A DNA stretch of 15,069 bases from an uncultured Bacteroidales bacterium (GTDB taxonomy: Bacteria; Bacteroidota; Bacteroidia; Bacteroidales; P3), in assembly GCA_937906975.1 (NCBI GenBank), contig CALCUN010000087.1, positions 1 to 15,069 on the forward strand. Direction: 5' to 3'. The translations under genes were made by a program, and so were the position numbers. Numbering within the stretch: the stretch's first letter is position 1; every line of letters starts with the position of its first letter. Shown one piece after another: positions 6,583 through 15,069 of this stretch. Under the pieces are notes generated by a model, which saw only the letters and a list, made by a program, of their open reading frames with translations, was not told where the DNA came from and did not search any database.

Positions 6583-7440
6583 ATGAATGATAAGATATAT
6601 AAAATAATATTATTTATAGCTACATTAGTAATACCTATAATTTGTGGGGGCATATTGTATGCCCTCGTTACTGATGCTTATGAGGCTTTTGAATATTTTG
6701 GATTCTTTAAATTTCTAACTTCTTCTGAATGGAGTTATACGGAAGGTGCCGAACAATATGGAGCATTACCTTTTATTTTAGGTACACTATTGACTACTTT
6801 TTTAGCTCTCTTATTCTGTATTCCTTTTTCTCTCCCTGTTGCTCTATTTGTAGGAGAATATTTTAAGGATACAAAAATAGCTAACTTTTTGAGTACTGTT
6901 ACAGATTTATTAGCGGGTATTCCTTCTATTATATATGGTTTATGGGGATTTTATACTTTAAGACCTATTATAATGTCTTTAAATATTTCTCCGCAAGGTT
7001 CAGGAATTTTGACAGCATCTTTGGTTTTGGCTATAATGATTGTTCCTTATGCAGCTTCTCTTAGTGCTGAATTTATAAAAATGGTACCTAATGATTTAAA
7101 AGAAAGTGCTTATAGTCTTGGCGCAACAAAATATGAAGTTATCAAAAAAATTGTTTTCCCCGTAGCTGGCTCAGGAATATTCTCTTCTTATGTTTTGGCA
7201 ATAGGTCGTGCGTTAGGAGAAACAATGACTGTTACAATGTTAATTGGTAATACTAACAATATTCCTAATTCTATAACTTCTACGGGCAATTCTATGGCTT
7301 CAATTATTGCTAATCAATTTGGTGAAGCTGATGATTTAAAACTTTCATCTCTAATTGCAATAGGACTTATTCTTTTTATAATTACAGCTATAATAAATAT
7401 GATAGGCAAAATAATGATTAAACATGCAAGAATTTCGTAA
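6583..7440 (+). CDS. pstC: phosphate ABC transporter permease PstC
   Basis: This is a 285-residue inner-membrane permease that pairs with PstA to form the phosphate channel. Several strongly hydrophobic segments are visible (about 8-28, 63-91, 107-127, 140-160, 195-212 and 255-277), fitting a six-helix type I importer. The cytoplasmic EAA loop that contacts PstB is at about 171-193 (DLKESAYSLGATKYEVIKKI). GETMTVTMLIGN, typical of PstC, follows. It is somewhat shorter than the E. coli protein (about 319). It starts 6 bp after pstS and ends 2 bp before pstA, with no promoter or terminator between, so all four pst genes belong to one transcript. No clear Shine-Dalgarno sequence. Confidence 0.93.
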   Translation: MNDKIYKIILFIATLVIPIICGGILYALVTDAYEAFEYFGFFKFLTSSEWSYTEGAEQYGALPFILGTLLTTFLALLFCIPFSLPVALFVGEYFKDTKIANFLSTVTDLLAGIPSIIYGLWGFYTLRPIIMSLNISPQGSGILTASLVLAIMIVPYAASLSAEFIKMVPNDLKESAYSLGATKYEVIKKIVFPVAGSGIFSSYVLAIGRALGETMTVTMLIGNTNNIPNSITSTGNSMASIIANQFGEADDLKLSSLIAIGLILFIITAIINMIGKIMIKHARIS

Positions 7441-7442
7441 TT

Positions 7443-8306
7443 ATGTATAGTAAAACAAAACATCGTTTGATTAAAGACAAAGCAATACTATGGGGCATCT
7501 GTATTTTAGCAACACTTACAGCAGTTCCTTTATTTGCTATTTTAGGAGAAGTTTTTATAAATGGTTACGATCAACTCTCTTGGTCGTTTTTTACCGAACC
7601 AACTCCTACTGCATACAAAACAATGCAAGCTATTGAAAATGGAGAACGCATTCCTGGAGGTATTGCTAATGGTATAATAGGAACTATCTTAATATTAAGT
7701 ATGGCTATGATAGTTGCTATTCCAATAGGTATTCTTTGTGGAATATTTCTTTCAGAAAACTCTAAAAATCGTTTTGCAAAAATAATTAGTTATTTAACAG
7801 ATTTATTACAAGGAACCCCTTCTGTAATTATAGGTATAGTAACTTATATTTGGATAGTTGTTCCTATGAAAGGATATTCCGCTATTGCAGGTAGCATAGC
7901 TCTTTTTATTATGATGCTTCCTCTTATAATTCGCTCAACCGAAGAAACTTTAAAGATTTTACCAACATCTCTTAAAGAAGCCGGTTTAGCTCTTGGTGGA
8001 AATAGAGTTAGAGTAATGTTAAAGGTTCAATTACCAGCAGCATTTGGGGGTGTTTTCACAGGAATATTACTTGCTATTTCAAGAGTAATAGGAGAAACTG
8101 CCCCTTTAATGTTTACTGCATTAGGTTGTTCTTTTATACGTTGGTCTATTGACAAACCTATATCAGCTGTACCATTACTTATTTGGGAATTCTTTAATGA
8201 CCCTTATTTACAAGATATGATATGGGGAGCATCTCTTTTTCTATTATTATTTGTTCTTACATTAAATGTTTTATCAAAATATCTTAAAAGAAAATGGAAT
8301 CAATAA
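7443..8306 (+). CDS. pstA: phosphate ABC transporter permease PstA
   Basis: This is a 287-residue inner-membrane permease, the partner of PstC. Hydrophobic helices lie at about 13-36, 75-104, 122-141, 146-164, 199-217 and 258-277. The EAA coupling loop is at about 176-198 (SLKEAGLALGGNRVRVMLKV). GETAPLMFTALG near residue 220 is a typical PstA motif. PstA is told apart from PstC by the loop before TM2 (TAYKTMQAIENGERIPGGIANGIIGT), which carries the PstA-type GGIxxGIxGT pattern. Length is close to the E. coli protein (296). The gene begins 2 bp after pstC, and its last 13 bases overlap the start of pstB, so translation of the two is probably coupled. Confidence 0.93.
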   Translation: MYSKTKHRLIKDKAILWGICILATLTAVPLFAILGEVFINGYDQLSWSFFTEPTPTAYKTMQAIENGERIPGGIANGIIGTILILSMAMIVAIPIGILCGIFLSENSKNRFAKIISYLTDLLQGTPSVIIGIVTYIWIVVPMKGYSAIAGSIALFIMMLPLIIRSTEETLKILPTSLKEAGLALGGNRVRVMLKVQLPAAFGGVFTGILLAISRVIGETAPLMFTALGCSFIRWSIDKPISAVPLLIWEFFNDPYLQDMIWGASLFLLLFVLTLNVLSKYLKRKWNQ

Positions 8307-9061
8307 CACCTATACTTGAATTTAAAAAGACTTGTGTATCATATACCAAGCAAACAATGGCAGTAAAATATGTTTCAGCTGCTATTGAAAAAAATACAAT
8401 TACAGCTATAATGGGGCCTTCCGGTTGTGGAAAATCCACATTATTACGTGCAGTAAATCTTATGCATAATCTTTATCCTAATATTCGTGTTGACGGAGAG
8501 ATACTGTTAAATGGAGAGAATATCTTTTCTATGGCTCCCATTGATGTTCGAGCTCGTGTTGGTATGGTTTTTCAACGTCCTACTCCATTCCCTACAATGA
8601 GTATTTACGACAACGTTTTATCTGGATTTTCATTAAATGGCATACGTTTATCAAAAAGTGAAAAAGATTTAATAGTAGAACGTTGCTTAAAAAATGTAGC
8701 ATTGTGGGACGAAGTAAAAGATGTTTTAAATAAAAAAGGCACTTTTTTATCCGGAGGCCAACAACAAAGACTATGTATTGCTCGTGCACTTGCAATGAAA
8801 CCTGATGTCCTCCTAATGGACGAACCAACATCTGCCCTTGATCCAATAGCGACAAAACACATTGAAGAATTATTATTAGAACTTCAAAAAGAAGTTACTA
8901 TTTTAATAGTAACTCACAATATGGGACAAGCAATGCGCATATCTTCTCATTCAATGTTTATGTATTTGGGAGAATTAATTGAATACGGAGATACAAAAAC
9001 CTTATTTTCCACCCCAAGAGATGAGCGAACAAAGGCATATTTAACTGGTAAAATTGGATAA
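8294..9061 (+). CDS. pstB: phosphate ABC transporter ATP-binding protein PstB
   Basis: This 255-residue cytoplasmic ATPase powers phosphate import through PstCA. In order: Walker A GPSGCGKST (41-49, K47), Q-loop VFQRPTPFPTMSIYDNV (Q94; the PTPFP-MSIYDNV run is diagnostic for PstB), ABC signature LSGGQQQR (151-158), Walker B VLLMDEP (D175, E176), D-loop SALD and switch His H207 (VTHNMGQA). All catalytic residues are present and the length is normal. It overlaps pstA by 13 bp and closes the operon. phoU, which very commonly follows pstB and restrains PhoR signalling, is absent here; a tRNA gene comes next. No rho-independent terminator stands directly after it, so readthrough into the tRNA region is possible. 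Confidence 0.96.
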   Translation: MESITPILEFKKTCVSYTKQTMAVKYVSAAIEKNTITAIMGPSGCGKSTLLRAVNLMHNLYPNIRVDGEILLNGENIFSMAPIDVRARVGMVFQRPTPFPTMSIYDNVLSGFSLNGIRLSKSEKDLIVERCLKNVALWDEVKDVLNKKGTFLSGGQQQRLCIARALAMKPDVLLMDEPTSALDPIATKHIEELLLELQKEVTILIVTHNMGQAMRISSHSMFMYLGELIEYGDTKTLFSTPRDERTKAYLTGKIG

Positions 9062-9095
9062 AATCTATTTTTATTATCAAAATCTGTCAAATAAC

Positions 9096-9128
9096 CTGCT
9101 TTTTTTTTGCAAGTTTAAAAAAAAGCAG
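9096..9128. repeat. 12-bp inverted repeat spanning the tRNA-Cys promoter
   Basis: CTGCTTTTTTTT (9096-9107) and AAAAAAAAGCAG (9117-9128) are perfect inverted repeats with a 9-bp loop. They overlap the -33 TTTG and end right before the -7 element of the tRNA promoter. As RNA the stem would be mostly A-U with no U-tract behind it, so it is a poor terminator for the pst operon. Confidence 0.5.
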
Positions 9129-9136
9129 TATCTTTG
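9106..9136 (+). promoter_or_regulatory. promoter of tRNA-Cys
   Basis: TTTG (9106-9109) and TATCTTTG (9129-9136) match the Bacteroidota -33 and -7 consensus exactly with a 19-bp spacer. It is the best promoter in the window. Transcription would start near 9142, about 12 nt before the mature tRNA. Confidence 0.75.
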
Positions 9137-9153
9137 CAAACCGAAACACGTAA

Positions 9154-9224
9154 GGTCTCTTGGCCGAGTGGCTAGGCACCGGTCTGCAAAACCGTCTACT
9201 CCAGTTCGAATCTGGAAGAGACCT
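9154..9224 (+). tRNA. tRNA-Cys (anticodon GCA)
   Basis: The cloverleaf folds as follows: acceptor stem GGTCTCT/AGAGACC (9154-9160 with 9217-9223), D arm 9163-9177, anticodon arm 9179-9195 with loop CTGCAAA and anticodon GCA at 9186-9188, a 4-nt variable loop, and T arm TCCAG/CTGGA with loop TTCGAAT. The discriminator base is U (9224), a main identity element for cysteinyl-tRNA synthetase. The 3' CCA is not encoded, so it must be added by tRNA nucleotidyltransferase. One oddity: the first anticodon-stem pair (27-43; 9179 with 9195) is C-U, a mismatch. It is a single tRNA transcription unit with its own promoter and terminator. Confidence 0.96.
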
Positions 9225-9231
9225 CAAAAGA

Positions 9232-9266
9232 AAAAGACTATTCTTATTAAGAGTAGTCTTTTTTTT
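9232..9266. terminator. bidirectional intrinsic terminator between tRNA-Cys and the ABC exporter
   Basis: A 14-bp stem (9232-9245 with 9249-9262, one G-U pair, loop ATT) is followed by a T-run to 9266 on the plus strand. On the minus strand it is followed by TTTTTCTTTT-like sequence. It lies between the convergent tRNA-Cys gene and the ABC exporter gene, so it can end both transcripts. Confidence 0.85.
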
Positions 9267-9281
9267 GTTTTTATGTTGTTT

Positions 9282-11105
9282 TTAGGAATTTAAACTTTGC
9301 ATATTTACAAGGCGAGAATAGACTCCCGATTTCGAGATTAGCTCTTTGTGAGTGCCACTTTCTACTATCACGCCTTTGTCCATTACCAATATTTTATCGG
9401 CATTCATTATTGTTGTAAGCCTATGTGCTATCACAACCGAAGTCCTGTCTTTCATTAGCGTGTTTAGGGCTTGTTGCACTTCATGTTCGTTTTGTGTGTC
9501 TAAGGCTGAGGTCGCTTCATCTAAAAGCAATATTTCAGGATTCTTTAATATCGCTCTTGCAATACATAGTCTTTGTCTTTCTCCTCCCGAAAGGCTTAGC
9601 CCTCTATCGCTCAAATGTGTGTAATATCCTTTTTCCATTTTGCTGATAAAGGAATCTGCATTTGCAATCTTTGCGGCGGCAATCACTTCTTCCATAGTCG
9701 CCGATGGATTTCCAAAGGCTATATTTTTAAATATGGTGTCGTTAAACAAAATCGCCTCTTGCGTAACAATTCCTACCTTATCTCTTAAAGAATTTATTGA
9801 TATTTCTTTTATGTTTACGCCATCAAAGAGAATTTCTCCGCTTGTTACATCGGCAAAGCGTGATATTAAATCTATAAGTGTTGATTTCCCTGCTCCCGAT
9901 TCTCCAACCAAGGCTACGGTTTGTCCTTTTTTGATTGTGAAGTTTATGTCTTTTAATACGTTTTCACTACTATTTGCATACGAGAAAAAGACATTGCGAA
10001 ATTCTATTGAGTCTTTGAACTCCGAGATTTGTTTTGGATTTTCACTTTCTGTGATTTTTTCTTCTGCATCAAGGATTTCATATATTCTTATTGCGGCTGC
10101 ATCTCCTTTTTGCATATTATAATAGGCTGTTGAAAGCTCTTGCAAAGGCGAAATCACTTTTGCAAAAATCAAGGTAAAGCCTATTAGTATTGCTGCCGAC
10201 ATTTTGCCTGCCAATACTAATTCTCCTCCAAACAATACTACTGCAACAAGGACAAATATTGCTAAAAACTCTGTCAAAGGTGAAGCTAATTCTTTTCTTC
10301 TAAAGATTTTAGTCATTACTTTTGTGTAGTAGTCGTTGGATTGTTTGAATTTTTCTTTTGTTACTCCTTCTGCTCCGTATGATTTTATAGCTCTTAAACC
10401 TCCAAGTGTCTCTTCACATTGCGAAAGCAAAACTCCCATTTCTTTTTGTCCCTTAATGGAGTTGCGTTTTAGGCTATTGCCAATTTTTTTGATTAGAAAA
10501 TAAGCAAGAGGCAAGACTATAACGATAAATAACACCAATTGCCAAGAGGCTAATATAAGAGCAGAAAAGAAAACAATAACCATTATGGAATCTTTTACAA
10601 GCATCTGTAAACTACTCACTACGCTCCATTCTATATCTGCTAAGTCGGAGGTCAATCTCGACATAATATCGCCTTTTTTCTTGTCGGAAAAAAAGCTAAT
10701 TGGCAAGATACAGATTTTTTTGTAAACATCGTTTCTTAAATCGTTTACAAGTCCGTTTCGGATTGGGACAATAAAATACATTCCCAAATAACGAAAAAGT
10801 GCAGAAAAGAAAATACAGATAATATATACCACACCTATTGCTATAAGGCAAGGATATATTCCATAAATATCTTTGTAAATATTTAGATTCCACGCAAGGT
10901 AATCCATCAAAACGTCTTTGTCAAGACTTAATTCTGGACATTGGGCTGGTGAGTCTATGACTCCAAATAATACCGAAATGAAAGGTATTATCATCACAAA
11001 GGAAAACAATGAAAAGAAAACGTATATAAGGTTTGATAATACGTTTAAAACTATGTCTTTCTTGTAGTTTAAAATATATTTAAAAACCCTAAATACGTTT
11101 TTCAT
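9282..11105 (-). CDS. MsbA-type ABC exporter (permease fused to ATPase)
   Basis: This 607-residue half-transporter probably works as a homodimer in the inner membrane. An N-terminal six-helix exporter domain (about 15-335) includes the coupling-region motif PISFFSDKKKGDIMSRLTSD. The C-terminal nucleotide-binding domain (about 365-600) has Walker A GESGAGKST (401-409), Q-loop VTQEAILFND (Q449), signature LSGGERQR (505-512), Walker B ILLLDEATSALD (D529, E530) and switch H561 (IAHRL). All catalytic residues are present. Organisation and length match MsbA-like exporters of lipid A or other hydrophobic compounds; the substrate cannot be read from sequence. It is the last gene of the minus-strand operon, starting 14 bp after ahcY, and is followed by the bidirectional terminator. 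Confidence 0.92.
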   Translation of the reverse strand: MKNVFRVFKYILNYKKDIVLNVLSNLIYVFFSLFSFVMIIPFISVLFGVIDSPAQCPELSLDKDVLMDYLAWNLNIYKDIYGIYPCLIAIGVVYIICIFFSALFRYLGMYFIVPIRNGLVNDLRNDVYKKICILPISFFSDKKKGDIMSRLTSDLADIEWSVVSSLQMLVKDSIMVIVFFSALILASWQLVLFIVIVLPLAYFLIKKIGNSLKRNSIKGQKEMGVLLSQCEETLGGLRAIKSYGAEGVTKEKFKQSNDYYTKVMTKIFRRKELASPLTEFLAIFVLVAVVLFGGELVLAGKMSAAILIGFTLIFAKVISPLQELSTAYYNMQKGDAAAIRIYEILDAEEKITESENPKQISEFKDSIEFRNVFFSYANSSENVLKDINFTIKKGQTVALVGESGAGKSTLIDLISRFADVTSGEILFDGVNIKEISINSLRDKVGIVTQEAILFNDTIFKNIAFGNPSATMEEVIAAAKIANADSFISKMEKGYYTHLSDRGLSLSGGERQRLCIARAILKNPEILLLDEATSALDTQNEHEVQQALNTLMKDRTSVVIAHRLTTIMNADKILVMDKGVIVESGTHKELISKSGVYSRLVNMQSLNS

Positions 11106-11119
11106 TGCTTTCTTATTTT

Positions 11120-13592
<2,473 letters not shown>

Positions 13593-13593
<1 letters not shown>

Positions 13594-14576
13594 TATAATC
13601 CTATTTGTTCTAAAAGGGTTTGATATAACCATTTTGTATCGCGTCCCATTGCACGAACTTGTTGCGGAACTATGCTTTGTGCAGATTGTCCCGGTGTTGT
13701 ATTAACTTCAAGAAAGAAAAGTTTATCGTCTTTCTCGCGATAGATGAAATCTATTCTACAAACGCCTGAGCAATTTAGCCTTTTGTAGAGTTTTTTTGTT
13801 GTTTCTTGAACCCTTTTCATGAGTTCATCGCTAATTTGTGCAGGAGTTATTTCATCGGAAAGCCCATTGTATTTTGCATCGTAGTCAAAAAATTCTGTTT
13901 TTGATACAATTTCTGTTGCAGGGAAAGCAATTATTTCTTTTTCTCCAACTTGCATCACTCCACAGCTAAACTCTCGTCCTTCAATAAACTCTTCTATCAA
14001 AACTTTTTGGTGAACGGCAAAGGCTTTTTCTATGGCTGGCAAAATGTCTTCTTTGCATGAAACCTTGCTCATGCCGATTGAAGAGCCTCCTTCTGAGGGT
14101 TTGACAAACATAGGTAAAGAAATAGTGTTTTCTATTTTTGAAATATCTAATTCTTCGTCTTTAAAAACGCTTGTATTCTTTGCTACATTTACTATATCGA
14201 AGCTTCTAACAAGTGCATTGCACACTTCCTTGTCGAAGGTGATTGAAGAAACAAGTGCAGAGCAAGTTGTATAAGGAAGATTCAACATATCGAAATATCC
14301 TTGTAGCAGACCATTTTCTCCAGGCGTGCCATGAACGATTATCAATGCGCCATCGAATGTTATTTTTTCGTTGTTTATTGTAAGAGAAAAGTCATTTCTA
14401 TCCACCTCTACGGGTTTGCCTTCAAGGGTGTAATACCATGATGATTTTTCTATTACGATTGTGTAAACGTTATATTTATCTCTGTTGATATTTTCTGAGA
14501 TTTGTCCTGCAGAACGAATGGAAATTTCATATTCTCCCGAATATCCTCCTGCTACAAGTGCTATATTTTTTTTCAT
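13593..14576 (-). CDS. ddl: D-alanine--D-alanine ligase
   Basis: This 327-residue cytosolic ATP-grasp enzyme makes the D-Ala-D-Ala dipeptide for peptidoglycan precursors. Seen: N-terminal GGYSGEYEISIRSAG (10-24, with E17 at the position of the E. coli DdlB substrate Glu), HGTPGENGLLQGYFDMLNLPYTT (82-104), the ATP-binding VKPSEGGSSIG (158-168, K159), EEFIEGREFSCGV (195-207), omega-loop YDAKYNG, and the metal/substrate end RIDF...FFLEVNTTPGQSAQS (D276, E290, N292, G296, S301). S301 matches DdlB S281. No Phe/Tyr pattern change clearly indicating D-lactate specificity was identified, but I cannot exclude it. It begins 17 bp after the MerR-type gene, and its TAA overlaps the alkaline phosphatase ATG. 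Confidence 0.95.
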
Positions 14577-14593
14577 TTTACAATTTTGTTGTT

Positions 14594-14926
14594 TTAATTC
14601 TGCTTTTCCAATTGAGATTTCATATCCAAAAGGGTTGCTTTCATTTCATTTAGAGTTAGTATCAACTCATACTTTGGATCTAAGTATTGTTGGCTACTTG
14701 TTTTAAATACTTTTTTAACTCCTTCTAAGGAATAGCCACAATCTCTTGTGAAATAAAGAATTTTTTTCAAGAACTCTATGTCCTTTTCTACGTACTTCCT
14801 TATTCCAGAAGTCGTTCTGTGAGGTCTTAAAACGCTAAATTCCTTTTCCCAATAACGTAATGTTGAAGCGGGAAGGTCTAACATTTCAGCGACTTCATTA
14901 ATGGTGTAAAATATCTTATTTTTCAT
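14594..14926 (-). CDS. MerR-type helix-turn-helix transcriptional regulator
   Basis: This 110-residue protein has an N-terminal MerR winged-helix domain: YTINEVAEMLDLPASTLRYWEKEF (7-30) is the HTH, followed by the wing (LRPHRTTSGIRKY) and the second helical pair (IEFLKKILYFTRDCGYSLEGVKKVF). The C-terminal 25 residues form a short dimerisation coiled coil (about 86-108) with no sensor domain and no Cys cluster, so no effector can be predicted. The start at 14926 is forced, because the next Met (15) would cut the HTH. It is the first gene of the ddl-phoA-ahcY-ABC run and may autoregulate it. A -7 element ends 4 nt before the ATG. The family is common in Bacteroidota; target and trigger are unknown. 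Confidence 0.88.
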   Translation of the reverse strand: MKNKIFYTINEVAEMLDLPASTLRYWEKEFSVLRPHRTTSGIRKYVEKDIEFLKKILYFTRDCGYSLEGVKKVFKTSSQQYLDPKYELILTLNEMKATLLDMKSQLEKQN

Positions 14927-14930
14927 TCTA

Positions 14931-14938
14931 CAAAAATA
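14931..14938 (-). promoter_or_regulatory. candidate -7 element of the merR-ddl-phoA-ahcY-ABC operon
   Basis: On the minus strand this reads TATTTTTG, matching TAnnTTTG. No TTG or TTTG is seen 18-22 bp upstream, so an activator may be needed or the real promoter may differ. The element ends 4 nt before the ATG, implying a leaderless or very short-leader transcript. No other -7 match was found in the short gaps of this operon. Confidence 0.4.
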
Positions 14939-15014
14939 ATGATTATTTTTAACTTAATGCAGAAAGGCTAAATTTTTTCAAAGAAATATTTTTCTAATCC
15001 TAAGAAAAAATTTT

Positions 15015-15069
15015 TGTAATGACCCCAAAAGTTTGGACAAAAAAACGAAAGGGGAACAATGTATAAGAA
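15015..15069 (+). mobile_element. left end of a probable IS3-family insertion sequence (partial)
   Basis: TGTAATGACCCC followed by AAAAGTTTGGACA (15015-15039) resembles the terminal inverted repeats of IS3-family (IS150-like) elements, which often contain TGACCCC-AAAAGTT-GACA. A Shine-Dalgarno-like AAAGGGG (15048-15054) precedes an ATG at 15059 that opens a frame reading Met-Tyr-Lys before the window ends; OrfA of such elements starts close to the terminus in the same way. The exact tip (15015 or 15020), the target duplication and the transposase all lie outside what can be seen, so the call rests on the terminus alone. Confidence 0.6.

Noticed and set aside
9054..9293. Open frame running through the tRNA-Cys gene
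   Set aside because: It covers the tRNA, its promoter and its terminator, and its translation is low-complexity; a chance frame.

Overview
The window looks like a chromosomal segment of a low-GC Bacteroidota bacterium, most likely Bacteroidales. Four things point there. Several intergenic regions carry the Bacteroidota -7 promoter element TAnnTTTG. Shine-Dalgarno sequences are mostly absent. The tRNA has no encoded 3' CCA. The beta-barrel proteins end in Phe.

Layout: (1) 30-1153, minus strand: a predicted outer-membrane beta-barrel protein of unknown function and a four-helix SMR exporter. (2) 1232-2413, plus strand: a MalY/PatB-type PLP enzyme, probably translated from a leaderless or nearly leaderless mRNA. 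Its 3' end overlaps the convergent histidine kinase gene. (3) 2402-9061: a phosphate-starvation locus. A PhoR/PhoB-like pair reads left. A porin-pstS-pstC-pstA-pstB operon reads right. The 141-bp region between them holds a perfect 15-bp inverted repeat around the regulator's -7 element, plus a two-unit 11-bp-period direct repeat that looks like a Pho box. No phoU follows pstB. (4) 9096-9266: tRNA-Cys(GCA) with a canonical Bacteroidota promoter and a strong, probably bidirectional terminator. (5) 14926 down to 9282, minus strand: a tightly packed five-gene run of merR-type regulator, ddl, alkaline phosphatase, ahcY and an MsbA-type ABC exporter. Gaps are 17 bp or less, and ddl/phoA overlap as TAATG. 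(6) 15015-15069: what looks like the left end of an IS3-family insertion sequence, cut by the window edge.

How the genes fit together: the porin would admit phosphate across the outer membrane. PstS is a lipoprotein that captures it, and PstC/PstA/PstB import it using ATP. The divergent two-component system is the natural regulator. The alkaline phosphatase would release phosphate from organic esters in the periplasm, but it sits in a cell-wall/methyl-cycle operon with no visible Pho box. No CRISPR array, prophage, toxin-antitoxin or defence system was seen. The unusual points are regulatory and architectural rather than a clearly new system.
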